Positions 1 through 9,001 of a stretch of DNA of 37,739 nucleotides are shown piece by piece. The stretch is taken from the NCBI GenBank assembly GCA_949288585.1, contig CASEKR010000023.1:1-37739 (forward strand), read 5' to 3'. This DNA is from an uncultured Bacteroides sp. (GTDB lineage Bacteria > Bacteroidota > Bacteroidia > Bacteroidales > Bacteroidaceae). Every line of letters begins with the position of its first letter. The stretch's first letter is position 1. Below the pieces are notes generated by a model. That model was not told the DNA's origin and did no database searches. It saw only the letters and a program-made list of their open reading frames with translations. A program made the translations under genes and the position numbers.

Positions 1-130
1 AGATTAGCGCACTTACAATCCTGCAATATATTAACTATAAAAATGAGAGACCCATTGGCAGAGTTAAATATGCGCTAATTTAATTCCGCCAACGGGTATT
101 ATATATAACTTGTTAGTAAAGCACAACAAA
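1..130. other. Left edge, no assignable gene
   Basis: Two forward frames are open from the window edge, one to a TAA at 76-78 and one to a TAA at 81-83, so the tail of a truncated gene may lie here. Neither 25-26-residue tail is recognisable. An imperfect stem (CCCATTGGC at 51-59 with GCCAACGGG near 88-97, one mismatch) follows and could be a weak transcript end. Nothing else is seen. Confidence 0.2.
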
Positions 131-171
131 AAAGAATCCCCCGATAATCATGAGACTATCGAGGGATTCTT
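131..171 (-). terminator. Terminator of the tRNA-Arg gene
   Basis: On the minus strand AAGAATCCCTCGATA pairs with TATCGGGGGATTCTT across a short loop. A run of T follows (A-run at 128-133 on the plus strand). It lies just past the 3' end of the tRNA, as expected for a Rho-independent terminator. Confidence 0.8.
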
Positions 172-177
172 ACCATG

Positions 178-250
178 TGACCCCGCTGGGACTCAAACCC
201 AGGACCTTCAGAACCGGAATCTGACGCTCTATTCACTAAGCTACGGAGCC
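178..250 (-). tRNA. tRNA-Arg (anticodon CCG)
   Basis: The minus strand folds as a cloverleaf. The acceptor stem is GGCTCCG with CGGGGTC (two G-U pairs) and discriminator A. The anticodon stem TCAGA/TCTGA encloses loop TTCCGGT, giving anticodon CCG, which reads the arginine codon CGG. The T arm is CTGGG-TTTGAGT-CCCAG. The CCA end is not encoded; CATGG follows directly. The gene is 73 nt long, stands alone and has its own terminator. Confidence 0.93.
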
Positions 251-416
251 GGAATTGCGGATGCAAAGGTATGAAAAAGGATGGCATCCTCCTAATATTT
301 CCGCACTTTTTATTTAGCGGCAAGCCTAATAAGTCTTAAAAGCGGAAGAAAAAATAAAATAGCAATCATTTTGCTATTTATTCTCCTAAAAGCATAGCAC
401 ATATCAATATTATTCA

Positions 417-424
417 TATATTTG
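417..424 (+). promoter_or_regulatory. -7 box of asnA promoter
   Basis: TATATTTG matches the Bacteroides -7 consensus TAnnTTTG and lies 30 bp before the asnA ATG. No clear TTG is found 19-21 bp upstream, so the call rests on the -7 box and its position. Confidence 0.5.
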
Positions 425-454
425 CCGAACAAATTAACAAAATGCGTATATTTT

Positions 455-1492
455 ATGAGCTATCTGATAACTCCCGAAGGATATAAACCTTTGCTGGATT
501 TGAAACAAACAGAACTGGGAATCAAACAAATAAAAGAGTTTTTCCAACTGAACCTCTCATCCGAACTGCGTCTGCGGCGTGTCACCGCCCCCCTGTTCGT
601 GCTGAAAGGAATGGGCATCAACGACGACCTGAACGGCGTGGAACGCCCGGTCACCTTCCCCATCAAAGACTTGGGCGACGCCCAGGCGGAAGTGGTGCAT
701 TCACTGGCCAAGTGGAAACGGCTGACGCTGGCCGAATATGGCATAGAGCCGGGATATGGCATCTATACGGACATGAACGCCATCCGCGCCGACGAAGAAC
801 TGGGCAACCTGCACTCGCTCTACGTGGACCAATGGGACTGGGAACGAGTCATCACCCCGGAAGACCGGAACGTGGAGTTCCTGAAAGAAATCGTGGCACG
901 CATCTATGCCGCCATGGTACGCACGGAATACATGGTCTACGAAATGTATCCACAAATCAAACCCTGCCTGCCACAAAAACTGCACTTCATCCATGCCGAA
1001 GAACTGCGCCAGCTCTACCCCCACCTGGAACCCAAATGCCGGGAACACGCCATCACCCAGAAATATGGAGCGGTGTTCATCATCGGCATAGGCTGCCAAT
1101 TGGGCGACGGGAAGAAACACGACGGGCGCGCGCCGGACTATGACGACTATACCAGCCCGGGACTGAACGGACTGCCGGGACTGAACGGCGACTTGGTGCT
1201 GTGGGATGAAGTATTGCAGCGCAGTATAGAACTTTCGTCCATGGGCATCCGCGTAGACAAAGCAGCCTTAATGCGCCAGTTGAAACTGGAAGGCGAAGAG
1301 AAACGGCTGGAACTGTATTTCCACAAGAGGCTGATGGACGACACCCTTCCCCTCTCCATCGGTGGAGGCATCGGGCAGTCGCGCCTGTGCATGTTCTACC
1401 TGAGGAAGGCGCACATCGGGGAAATACAGGCCAGCATCTGGCCCGAAGAAATGCGCAAAACCTGCAAGGAACACCACATACACCTGATTTAA
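455..1492 (+). CDS. asnA: Aspartate-ammonia ligase (asparagine synthetase A)
   Basis: Makes asparagine from aspartate, ammonia and ATP in the cytoplasm; this is the ammonia-dependent enzyme with the fold of class II aminoacyl-tRNA synthetases. The 345-residue protein is near the usual length and collinear with the family. Visible landmarks are LKGMGINDDLNG early, YVDQWDWERV in the middle, a glycine-rich GAVFIIGIG segment, DGRAPDYDDY, and the C-terminal GGGIGQSRLCMF, which corresponds to class II motif 3. The frame opens earlier at a TTG at 422, but that codon lies inside the -7 box, so the ATG at 455 is preferred. ung follows after 23 bp on the same strand, suggesting one transcript that ends at the hairpin at 2204-2238. 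I see no attenuator or other control site in the short leader. Confidence 0.95.
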   Translation: MSYLITPEGYKPLLDLKQTELGIKQIKEFFQLNLSSELRLRRVTAPLFVLKGMGINDDLNGVERPVTFPIKDLGDAQAEVVHSLAKWKRLTLAEYGIEPGYGIYTDMNAIRADEELGNLHSLYVDQWDWERVITPEDRNVEFLKEIVARIYAAMVRTEYMVYEMYPQIKPCLPQKLHFIHAEELRQLYPHLEPKCREHAITQKYGAVFIIGIGCQLGDGKKHDGRAPDYDDYTSPGLNGLPGLNGDLVLWDEVLQRSIELSSMGIRVDKAALMRQLKLEGEEKRLELYFHKRLMDDTLPLSIGGGIGQSRLCMFYLRKAHIGEIQASIWPEEMRKTCKEHHIHLI

Positions 1493-1515
1493 ACCCGGAC
1501 AAACCAAGACAAGAC

Positions 1516-2178
1516 ATGAACGTACAGATAGAGGAAAGCTGGAAACAAAGGCTACAACCGGAGTTTGACAAAGAATACTTCAAGACACTGACCGATTTCG
1601 TGCGGGAAGAATACCGCCAAGGGACTGTATATCCTCCCGGACGGCTGATATTCAACGCCTTCAACCTGTGCCCCTTCGACCAGGTGAAAGTTGTAATCAT
1701 CGGGCAAGACCCCTACCACGGACCGGGACAGGCGCACGGGCTATGCTTCTCCGTAAACGACGGGGTAGCCTTCCCGCCTTCACTGCTCAACATTTTTAAG
1801 GAAATAAAGAATGATATAGGCACCGATATGCCCGCCACCGGCAACCTGACCCGCTGGGCACGACAAGGCGTCCTGCTGCTGAATGCCACCCTGACCGTGC
1901 GTGCCCACCAGGCAGGCTCCCATCAAGGACATGGCTGGGAAACCTTTACCGACGCCGCCATACGGATATTGGCAGAAGAGAAAGAACACCTGGTATTTAT
2001 CCTGTGGGGAGCCTACGCGCAACGCAAAGGGGCATTCATCGACCGAAACAGGCACCTGGTCTTGGCATCCGCCCACCCCTCTCCCCTCTCAGCCTATAAC
2101 GGCTTTTTCGGTAACCGCCACTTCAGCCGCGCCAACGAATACCTGAAGGGACACGGAGAAACTCCCATCGTATGGTAA
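1516..2178 (+). CDS. ung: Uracil-DNA glycosylase
   Basis: Family 1 uracil-DNA glycosylase, which removes uracil from DNA to start base-excision repair. The 220-residue length is standard. The water-activating motif GQDPYHG is present, followed by the uracil pocket segment HGLCFSV, then LLNATLTV and the DNA-intercalating HPSPLSAYNGFFG with its catalytic histidine. The frame extends upstream into asnA, but the ATG at 1516 gives the normal N-terminus (MNVQIEESWK) and leaves a 23-bp gap behind asnA, so translation probably starts here. It is probably cotranscribed with asnA. Both genes are housekeeping and the pairing seems to be simple gene order rather than a shared pathway. Confidence 0.96.
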   Translation: MNVQIEESWKQRLQPEFDKEYFKTLTDFVREEYRQGTVYPPGRLIFNAFNLCPFDQVKVVIIGQDPYHGPGQAHGLCFSVNDGVAFPPSLLNIFKEIKNDIGTDMPATGNLTRWARQGVLLLNATLTVRAHQAGSHQGHGWETFTDAAIRILAEEKEHLVFILWGAYAQRKGAFIDRNRHLVLASAHPSPLSAYNGFFGNRHFSRANEYLKGHGETPIVW

Positions 2179-2203
2179 GAACAGCCAAGAAACCTTATAC
2201 AAC

Positions 2204-2238
2204 AAAGCGCCTCTCCAACCGGGTTGGAGAGGCGCTTT
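2204..2238. terminator. Bidirectional terminator between ung and the LptD-like gene
   Basis: A perfect 16-bp inverted repeat (AAAGCGCCTCTCCAAC with GTTGGAGAGGCGCTTT) has a 3-nt loop. It lies between two converging genes, 25 bp after ung and 20 bp after the lptD-like stop. The arms carry A/T ends but no long T-run. Confidence 0.8.
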
Positions 2239-2258
2239 GAATTTCCGGACAGACGTCC

Positions 2259-5015
2259 TCAATACCACTGTATATTGCTCTGCGTCTGGCTGCGCTGCTC
2301 GTATTTCAGGTCTTGCAAGATGCTGGCATTGGCACGGATAGTAAAGTTGTAGTACTTCCAACGGCCAAAAGGCGCTATGCTGGCCGACATACTGAAACAG
2401 TGCAAATCGCGCGTAATATTGAAGGTAGTCTGCGTGATTTCCTTCATGTTGAAGTCGTAACCCGAATTGAAGTTAATGGACCACTTGTTAGAAATCTTGA
2501 TATTCCCATTGATATTCAATGCGTTCAGGCTGAACTTGTAGGGATAGCGCATCTTCTCGCGATTGATAGGCTTGGTACGGTCTTCGGAGATATTGAAGCC
2601 GGTACTGAAATTAATGGACCACGGCATCTTAAACACCTGGTAGCCGTCTTCGTCCACTTCGGCCTGCTGTTTCTTCTTCTTATTGTCCGCTCCTCTTCCG
2701 CTCTCGCCAGTCTCTCCCTCGGCTGAAGATTCTTCTCCTTCAGTATTTTCCTCCTCATCGTCATCTCCTCCAGTGAAAAGTTTGACAATCTTCTTCCAAC
2801 TGTCATTGTTGAGCGTCCAACTGAAAGAAGTGCCATAACCAGACCAACGTCCGAAACGCCCATAGGACCATTCCGTTCGGTTGCCGACATATACGTTACC
2901 GTTTTTATCAAACTCATAAGCATAAGTGGCAAAACGCGAGGACATACTCAATGTATAGTTCTTAGTCAGCTTCATGCGCAGACGGAAGTCCAAGTCGCTC
3001 CACGGCTTTTCCTTGGCCGCAAAGTTATAAGAGATGCCCAGACCCAATTCGTCAATCAGACTGATCTTTCGTATTGAGTCATTCTTGTCCTTGAACTTCA
3101 TTTCAATGTTGTTGGAGAGGTCGAAAGAAACCGTACCAGACTTGCCCGTGCCAGGAGGACTGAAAGGTTGGTCGGCATAGTATGAATAACGCACGGTATC
3201 AGTCGGTATGCCATTCCGGTCTGTACGGACATAGGAATCGTAATATCCATAACGCGAAGCGCCAAAGTCCGGAGAGGCGCTCAGGCTGATAGACGGCGTG
3301 ATGACATGGCGAATCTGTATTTCCTTCTTGGGAAAGAACAATGGTTTATACATGCCATAAATTTTGGTATTAATACCGACGCTTGCACTATAATTATAAA
3401 CACGGTGGAAGCCAAAAACGGTATCCGTGTTGACCACCTGCTGGCGTTCCTGGTCCCAATCCCTTGAAACCTTGCGGGTGTACCATCGCTCGGTATAGTT
3501 GATAGAGGGAGTCACATTGAAGTAATTGAACAACGTAAAGGTGGCACTGATAGGCACATTGTGCTGCATGGCGTTTTCCCAGTCGCGCACCAGGCTCGAC
3601 TTGAAAAGCAAATTGTCTTTTGTCTGGATACTGTTGGTCAGACGGCCAGTATAGCGCAACGAAATTTTTTCATACCACTTTTCGTCCCCTACCCGCTTCT
3701 TGCGCCGGAAAGGATAAACCGTGCTCAACGAGATATTCAGGTCAGGCAGCGTGACCGAGATAGAGGAATCGCGCATGGTCTGGGCAATGTTGGCCGTTGC
3801 CGAGATGCTGAGCAGGTTGTCGAAGAAGTTGCGTGAATAGCTCACACTGGACGTCTTGGTGTTTTGCGACATCAACTGAGAGTTATAAAGGTTGTTGATG
3901 TTGGTACGTTCATAGCTACTGGTGGAGAAGTTGACGCTGGCTGAAAAAGTCGAGTTCGGATTGGCCTTCGGATCCTGGCGATGCGACCACACAATCTTGA
4001 AATCTTTCGCCACAGAATAGTCGCTCAAACCCTTGTCGCCCGTCTTGGTCACCTGGTAGTCCATTTGGAACATGCCTGAGAACTTATACCGTTTCACATA
4101 ATTGCTCTCCGCCCGCAAAGCCCACGACCCCTTGGTAAAAATGTCTCCCCGAACCTTCAAATCCATCTCATCACTAATAGCAAAGTAATATCCACCGTCC
4201 GTCAACCCGAAGCCACGGCTCGAATCGTCCATGTAGGTAGGCATCAGGAAGCCGGACTGGTAACTGCTGGAGAAAGGAAAGAAAAAGAAAGGGACAGCCA
4301 AAGGCAAGGGAACGTCTTCCACCACTAAGTAAGCGGGACCCGTCACTACATTCTTCTTCGGACGCACCTTGGCGTAAGTCATCTGCATGTAGAAGTGGGG
4401 ATGCTCGTGGTTGTCACAGGTCGTATAGCGGCCTTTCTTCATATAAAGTTCATCACCGGCACCTTTCTTCGCATTGTTACCGGTCACGTAACCTTCACCT
4501 TGCTGGCTGACCACATTGCTGATAAGGCCTTTCTTGCTCTTGAAATTGTAGCGGATGGTATTGGTCTCATAGGGTGTCTCTCCGTCCTTGAACACGGGTA
4601 ATCCCTGCATCACCCCCAAAGAATCTTCCACGCCGTGGGCATAGACCGTACTGCTGTCCATATTCATGGTGATGACTTCGGCCGTCAGTTCTATATTTTG
4701 GGAAGGATAATTCACCTTGCCTTCCCCGTAAAGATGGGCATAACCGTCTTGAGTGAACACGATAGAGTCATTGGCTTCGTAAGAAACGGGAGCATCAAGC
4801 CCTTCTTTCTTTTTGGGCATGGTATCCGTTTGCAAAGAGTCTGCCAACAAGGAATCGGTGGGCAACGAATCGCCCAGTTGCATGGAAGGCTGCACGCGCT
4901 CTTGGCGCACCCTGCGTTCTCTACCACGACGCTGAGAATCAGCCTCGGAGGAGATGAGGAGCAACACAAACAATAGTATGATTGATATGAATATATTCGC
5001 TTTCAATGACGTCAC
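2259..5015 (-). CDS. LptD-like LPS-assembly outer-membrane protein
   Basis: Probable outer-membrane component that inserts lipopolysaccharide or lipooligosaccharide into the outer leaflet. The 918-residue protein begins with a hydrophobic export signal (about residues 5-25) and a Ser/Asp-rich linker. An LptA/OstA-like region follows around residues 75-200 (VSYEANDSIVF, YGEGKVNY, TAEVITMNMDSS). The remainder is aromatic-rich alternating strands typical of a beta-barrel, ending in the aromatic pair WY. Residues 749-791 form a strongly acidic then lysine-rich low-complexity stretch (encoded near 2640-2770), best read as a long loop. It stands alone on the minus strand, with a candidate promoter at 5043-5050. 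The family is diverged from the proteobacterial LptD, so I leave the symbol blank; a general LptD-family assignment is fairly safe. Confidence 0.85.
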   Translation of the reverse strand: MTSLKANIFISIILLFVLLLISSEADSQRRGRERRVRQERVQPSMQLGDSLPTDSLLADSLQTDTMPKKKEGLDAPVSYEANDSIVFTQDGYAHLYGEGKVNYPSQNIELTAEVITMNMDSSTVYAHGVEDSLGVMQGLPVFKDGETPYETNTIRYNFKSKKGLISNVVSQQGEGYVTGNNAKKGAGDELYMKKGRYTTCDNHEHPHFYMQMTYAKVRPKKNVVTGPAYLVVEDVPLPLAVPFFFFPFSSSYQSGFLMPTYMDDSSRGFGLTDGGYYFAISDEMDLKVRGDIFTKGSWALRAESNYVKRYKFSGMFQMDYQVTKTGDKGLSDYSVAKDFKIVWSHRQDPKANPNSTFSASVNFSTSSYERTNINNLYNSQLMSQNTKTSSVSYSRNFFDNLLSISATANIAQTMRDSSISVTLPDLNISLSTVYPFRRKKRVGDEKWYEKISLRYTGRLTNSIQTKDNLLFKSSLVRDWENAMQHNVPISATFTLFNYFNVTPSINYTERWYTRKVSRDWDQERQQVVNTDTVFGFHRVYNYSASVGINTKIYGMYKPLFFPKKEIQIRHVITPSISLSASPDFGASRYGYYDSYVRTDRNGIPTDTVRYSYYADQPFSPPGTGKSGTVSFDLSNNIEMKFKDKNDSIRKISLIDELGLGISYNFAAKEKPWSDLDFRLRMKLTKNYTLSMSSRFATYAYEFDKNGNVYVGNRTEWSYGRFGRWSGYGTSFSWTLNNDSWKKIVKLFTGGDDDEEENTEGEESSAEGETGESGRGADNKKKKQQAEVDEDGYQVFKMPWSINFSTGFNISEDRTKPINREKMRYPYKFSLNALNINGNIKISNKWSINFNSGYDFNMKEITQTTFNITRDLHCFSMSASIAPFGRWKYYNFTIRANASILQDLKYEQRSQTQSNIQWY

Positions 5016-5042
5016 TCAGTATGTTAATTGCACTCGGCGCGG

Positions 5043-5050
5043 CAAAAGTA
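5043..5050 (-). promoter_or_regulatory. -7 box of the LptD-like gene
   Basis: The minus strand reads TACTTTTG, matching TAnnTTTG, 28 bp upstream of the start codon. No clear -33 TTG is seen at the usual spacing. Confidence 0.45.
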
Positions 5051-5095
5051 CGGAAAATAATATGGATTCTTCTGCTTTTCACACAAATTTAGATG

Positions 5096-5632
5096 CTATA
5101 AAAACATCTTGCACCATTGGTCGAAACGTTGCACACCTGCTTCTCCGTATTTCTCGAGGCTCTTACGGGCTTTTTCCACAGACTTTTCGCGTTCCAAATG
5201 GGTCTTGGAAAAGAACTTGTCTGAGAAACAAATGGCCTGTTCTTCCATAGACACGGGCACCATGTCGCGATGGGGAACAGGCAAGTCTTGCGCAAGAATC
5301 TGGTCGAGGGAAAGGCCGGCTCCCGTATGGCGTTCGCACACCAAGGCATGTCGCGGATATCCCTCGGCACGCATCAAATCGGCTCCCAAATAGCCGTGAC
5401 AGATATAAGGTTTATCACCAAAGCAGAAAATAGAATCGGCATCGGTCAGAAAAATGCCGATATCATGCAGCATGGCTCCTTCGTAAAGGAAATCCCTGTC
5501 TAAAGCCAGCTCGGGATGACGCTCCGCTATCTGCAAAGCCTTGTCGGCTACTGAACGGCTATGTACCAGCAAAATATGTTTTAGCTCGCTCTCTCCCGGA
5601 TAATACTTATTTATAATGTCTAACGGATTCAT
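5096..5632 (-). CDS. HD-domain phosphohydrolase-like protein
   Basis: A 178-residue cytoplasmic protein of the HD superfamily, whose members are metal-dependent phosphohydrolases. The metal-binding pattern is visible: His24 in LLVHSRSVA, the paired His56-Asp57 in AMLHDIG, His79 in ICHGYLGA and CERHTG further on. The substrate cannot be told from sequence; relatives include small nucleotide-handling enzymes often annotated only as HD-domain proteins. It is separated by about 80 bp from the downstream LptD-like gene and has its own candidate -7 box at 5656-5663, so it may be transcribed independently. The C-terminal 40 residues are charged and helical. Confidence 0.8.
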   Translation of the reverse strand: MNPLDIINKYYPGESELKHILLVHSRSVADKALQIAERHPELALDRDFLYEGAMLHDIGIFLTDADSIFCFGDKPYICHGYLGADLMRAEGYPRHALVCERHTGAGLSLDQILAQDLPVPHRDMVPVSMEEQAICFSDKFFSKTHLEREKSVEKARKSLEKYGEAGVQRFDQWCKMFL

Positions 5633-5655
5633 TGCATTCTTTGCTTTACAGGGTG

Positions 5656-5663
5656 CAAAAGTA
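5656..5663 (-). promoter_or_regulatory. -7 box of the HD-domain gene
   Basis: The minus strand reads TACTTTTG, 24 bp upstream of the start codon, the same octamer as before the LptD-like gene. No obvious -33 element. Confidence 0.45.
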
Positions 5664-5762
5664 CGAATTATTCTTCAACTATCCCGCGCCTGCCCCGTAG
5701 ATTAACGCCCTTCTCCAGGATTTGCCTTGACGATACCTTGGCACCGCCTTGCCAATGCGTCA

Positions 5763-6725
5763 TCAAAGAGGCTTCCGGGCATCCTGTTTGCGTTTCTTCC
5801 ACAATTGCCAAGAATTGATGATGTTTTGCCACAACACATATGAACCAGGGCCAACGGATGCCAAGGGATTCAGATAGGTATAAGCCATCCAAATAGCCAA
5901 CACGGTATTCTTCTGTCCCAAAGCCTGCCCACCACTGATACGCTCTTTGTAATGTCCGCCAATCTGCTTGCCCAAGAAGAACTGGAGGCAGCAGGCCACC
6001 AAACCCGCCAATGCTATCAACCACTCCACGGAGACAGGAGCATCGCTATTAACCAACGAGCGGACGGTTTGCCCCGACACGATGGCCAAAGCCACACCCC
6101 ATAAATAAAATGCTGCATCGTGAAGCCCCAGCAACCAAGCATGGACACGGGGCACGAAAGTTCGCAAGAACCAAGCCAAAAGGAAAGGACAAATCAACAA
6201 AGGGAACACCTTACCCAATATCTTAAGAAAAGCAGCCCCAAAAGAAATCTCGACATGAGGCTCCACCCAGGGAAAAACCAACGGCACAGCCACAGCTGCC
6301 AGGAGATTGGATAACAAGGTATAAGTAGTCAAACTCGAAGCACTTCCGCCCAACTTGCCGGTAATGACAGCTGCGGCCGTGGCCGTAGGACAAATCAGGC
6401 AGACCATGGCGGCCTCGAACACCTCGTGATAGACTTCATTCATCGGGCAATACACCAAAAAGACTGCCATCAACAAGCAAGAAATCAGTTGAAACAAAAT
6501 AAGCCAAGCATGCCATGTCTTAGGCTTCAGATCGCGCACCTCCACTTTACAAAAAGTAAGCAAGAGTTGGGCAAAAATAAGCAAAGGGGTCAACACTGCC
6601 ACCACGGCATTGATAGCCGGTTTGGCGGGAGCCAAGAAAGAAACCTTGGCAAAGAAAAAGTACACCAACGTACCCGTCACCATGGCCACGGGCAGCGTCC
6701 AATCTTTAAGGAAACGAATAAACAT
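5763..6725 (-). CDS. Bile acid:sodium symporter-family (BASS) transporter
   Basis: A 320-residue integral inner-membrane protein with about nine or ten hydrophobic segments spread over its length. The fold signature of the BASS superfamily is visible in VCLICPTATAAAVITGKLGG (the conserved proline-threonine region of the core domain) and in GQKNTVLAIWMAY near the C-terminus (the second crossover motif). Family members carry organic anions such as bile acids, pantoate or keto acids with sodium; the substrate here is unknown. The C-terminus ends in a basic tail (KKRKQDARKPL). It sits alone, between the HD-domain gene and the divergent amidase, with a -7 box at 6795-6802. Confidence 0.8.
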   Translation of the reverse strand: MFIRFLKDWTLPVAMVTGTLVYFFFAKVSFLAPAKPAINAVVAVLTPLLIFAQLLLTFCKVEVRDLKPKTWHAWLILFQLISCLLMAVFLVYCPMNEVYHEVFEAAMVCLICPTATAAAVITGKLGGSASSLTTYTLLSNLLAAVAVPLVFPWVEPHVEISFGAAFLKILGKVFPLLICPFLLAWFLRTFVPRVHAWLLGLHDAAFYLWGVALAIVSGQTVRSLVNSDAPVSVEWLIALAGLVACCLQFFLGKQIGGHYKERISGGQALGQKNTVLAIWMAYTYLNPLASVGPGSYVLWQNIINSWQLWKKRKQDARKPL

Positions 6726-6794
6726 AGCTTACTTATTAAAAAAATAACCCGTGCGGTCATATAATCATCATGGCCAGCCTTGGTTTTCAGCGCG

Positions 6795-6802
6795 CAAAAT
6801 TA
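6795..6802 (-). promoter_or_regulatory. -7 box of the BASS-family transporter gene
   Basis: The minus strand reads TAATTTTG (TAnnTTTG), which would give a leader of about 60 nt. No clear -33 element. Confidence 0.4.
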
Positions 6803-6908
6803 CTTCCTTCTTTGGGAAATATGGTCTTTGCCGCCAAAAAAGTGCTGCAAATGCTCACAAAATACATAAAACTTAAGCCGCGTACACGAGTTTTCTATAA
6901 AATTCCAC

Positions 6909-6916
6909 TAAATTTG
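6909..6916 (+). promoter_or_regulatory. -7 box of the amidase-mlaD operon
   Basis: TAAATTTG matches TAnnTTTG exactly and lies 14 bp before the amidase ATG, so the leader would be very short. No TTG is present at the expected -33 position. Confidence 0.45.
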
Positions 6917-6930
6917 CACCGACTTCTGGT

Positions 6931-8070
6931 ATGCAACTGAAGAGATTATACATATTATATATAAGCACCTTCGCTTGGATGCTATGTTTACTTGCGTCGC
7001 TCCCGTGTTATGGGAACAGCGAGGCAAAAGATTTTGTGCTCGTCATTGATGCCGGACACGGGGGACACGACCCAGGCGCAGTAGGCAGAATTTCAAAAGA
7101 AAAAGACATCAACCTGAAAGTAGCTCGAAGAGTAGGTGAACTGATAGAAAAGGAATGCCATGATGTCAAAGTCATCTACACGCGCAAACGGGATGTCTTC
7201 ATCCCCCTGAACCGCCGTGCGCAGATAGCCAACGAAGCCAAAGCTGACCTGTTCATCTCCATCCACACCAACTCTTTGGCCAGAAACCACACCGCCAAAG
7301 GCGCCTCCACCTGGACCCTGGGACTGGCCAAATCGCAAGCCAACTTAGAAGTGGCCAAACGCGAGAACTCCGTCATCCTGTTTGAAGACGATTACCAAAC
7401 ACGCTACGCGGGCTTCGACCCTAACTCTGCCGAGTCATACATCATCTTTGAGTTCATGCAAGACAAATACATGTCACAGAGTGTACACTTGGCCTCGCTG
7501 GTACAACAACAATTCAAACAGACCTGCCGGCGTGTGGACAGAGGAGTCCACCAAGCAGGTTTCCTGGTACTAAAAGCCAGCGCCATGCCCAGCATCCTGA
7601 TAGAACTGGGCTTCATCTCCACGCCTTCGGAAGAGCGTTACCTGAATTCGAAGGAAGGCATCAATACCCTGTCCAACGGGATTTTCCGTGCCTTCCTGGC
7701 CTACAAACAAGAACAACAAGCCCGGACTCACCATTACACGGCACCTGCCCCCGCCACGACCTCTGGCGCACAGGAGGCAGCCCGTACAAGCGCATCGGTC
7801 AGCCTGCCTGTATTCAAAATTCAGATTCTTGCCTCTTCACAGCTTCTCCTCCCCAATGACAAGAGATTGAAAGGACTGAAAGACGTACACCACTACAAAG
7901 AAAACGGCTTGTACAAATACACTTATGGTGCCTCAAACGACTACGGACAAATCCAGCACCTTAAGCATTCCATAGCCTCCAAATTCAAGGATGCCTTCAT
8001 CATCGCCTTCAAAAAAGGGGAAAAGATAGACATCCACCAAGCCATACAAGAATATAACGAACATCAATAA
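6931..8070 (+). CDS. N-acetylmuramoyl-L-alanine amidase (Amidase_3) with C-terminal SPOR-like region
   Basis: Periplasmic zinc hydrolase that cuts the amide bond between muramic acid and the peptide stem, as in daughter-cell separation. After a signal peptide (about residues 1-29) the Amidase_3 domain runs to about residue 255. Zinc ligands are visible: His43 in IDAGHGGHDPGA, Glu57 in SKEKDINL and the histidine in FISIHTNS. The catalytic glutamate is in SILIELGF. An Ala/Thr/Pro linker follows, then a C-terminal segment of about 80 residues (FKIQILASSQ...) resembling a SPOR-type peptidoglycan-binding module. The mce gene starts 34 bp later on the same strand, so the two are probably one operon; both act at the envelope. 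Confidence 0.9.
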   Translation: MQLKRLYILYISTFAWMLCLLASLPCYGNSEAKDFVLVIDAGHGGHDPGAVGRISKEKDINLKVARRVGELIEKECHDVKVIYTRKRDVFIPLNRRAQIANEAKADLFISIHTNSLARNHTAKGASTWTLGLAKSQANLEVAKRENSVILFEDDYQTRYAGFDPNSAESYIIFEFMQDKYMSQSVHLASLVQQQFKQTCRRVDRGVHQAGFLVLKASAMPSILIELGFISTPSEERYLNSKEGINTLSNGIFRAFLAYKQEQQARTHHYTAPAPATTSGAQEAARTSASVSLPVFKIQILASSQLLLPNDKRLKGLKDVHHYKENGLYKYTYGASNDYGQIQHLKHSIASKFKDAFIIAFKKGEKIDIHQAIQEYNEHQ

Positions 8071-8104
8071 TCCCAAACAAGAATCACGTAAAAACAGAAC
8101 CGTC

Positions 8105-9001
8105 ATGAAAAAGTTTTTCACCAAAGAAGTTAAAATAGGCATTGCAGGCATCATCGCACTCTGCGTTTTGATATACGGCATCAACTACCTGCAGGGAATC
8201 CACCTGTTCAAACCCACCAGCTATTTCTATGTCAAGTTCCAAAACGTAAACGGGCTGACTAAATCAAGTCCAGTTTTTGCCGACGGTTTCCGCGTAGGCA
8301 TCGTGCGCGAACTGTACTATGACTATGAACACTCAGGCAACGTCGTTGTCGAAATAGATGTCGAACCCGGCTTGCGCATTCCCAAGGGCAGTACCGCTGA
8401 ACTGGCCGCTGAGATGCTGGGTGGCGTACGTATGAACCTCCTGCTGGCTAACAACCCGCGCGAAAAATACCAGACGGGCGACACCATCCCGGGTAACCTG
8501 AACAATGGTATGATGGGGCAAGTAGGCAACCTGGTACCCCAGTTGGAGAAGATGCTTCCCAAGCTGGATTCCATCATGGCCTCGCTGAATACCTTGCTGG
8601 CAGACCCTGCCATCCCTGCCACGCTGCATAATGTGGAAAACCTGACTGCCAACTTGGCCGTCAGCAGCCGCCAATTACAGACATTAATGACCAACGACAT
8701 TCCCCAACTGACCGGGAAACTGAATACCATCAGCGACAACTTCGCCACCATCTCGGGCAACCTGAAAGAGATAGACTATGCTGCCGCCATGCAAAAAGTG
8801 GACTCCACGCTGGCCAATGTAAAAATGATTACAGACAAGCTGGGCAGCAAAGACAACACCGTAGGACTCCTGCTGAACGACCCGTCCTTGTACAACAACC
8901 TGAACGCTACCACGGCCAATGCCGCAAGCCTGCTGGAAGACTTGAGACTGCATCCCAAACGTTACGTTCATTTCTCCCTGTTCGGCAGAAAAGATAAGTG
9001 A
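8105..9001 (+). CDS. MCE/MlaD-family phospholipid-transport substrate-binding protein
   Basis: A 298-residue protein with a single N-terminal membrane anchor (about residues 11-30, IGIAGIIALCVLIYGINYL) and an MCE domain at about residues 38-115 (VNGLTKSSPVFADGFRVGIV, GSTAELAAEMLGGVRMNLLL). The rest is long amphipathic helix with repeated Leu/Asn spacing. MCE proteins form hexameric rings or tubes that move phospholipids between inner and outer membranes; the long helix would extend the channel across the periplasm. The usual ATPase and permease partners (MlaF/MlaE-like) are not next to it here. It is the second gene behind the amidase and its transcript should end at the hairpin at 9180-9206. 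Confidence 0.88.
   Translation: MKKFFTKEVKIGIAGIIALCVLIYGINYLQGIHLFKPTSYFYVKFQNVNGLTKSSPVFADGFRVGIVRELYYDYEHSGNVVVEIDVEPGLRIPKGSTAELAAEMLGGVRMNLLLANNPREKYQTGDTIPGNLNNGMMGQVGNLVPQLEKMLPKLDSIMASLNTLLADPAIPATLHNVENLTANLAVSSRQLQTLMTNDIPQLTGKLNTISDNFATISGNLKEIDYAAAMQKVDSTLANVKMITDKLGSKDNTVGLLLNDPSLYNNLNATTANAASLLEDLRLHPKRYVHFSLFGRKDK

Noticed and set aside
178-250. Integration site (att) at tRNA-Arg
   Set aside because: No integrase and no repeat of the tRNA 3' end is visible; only about 180 bp of flank lies on that side.
5668-6024. Minus-strand frame overlapping the end of the BASS-family transporter gene
   Set aside because: It is out of frame within a coherent membrane protein and has no recognisable domain.
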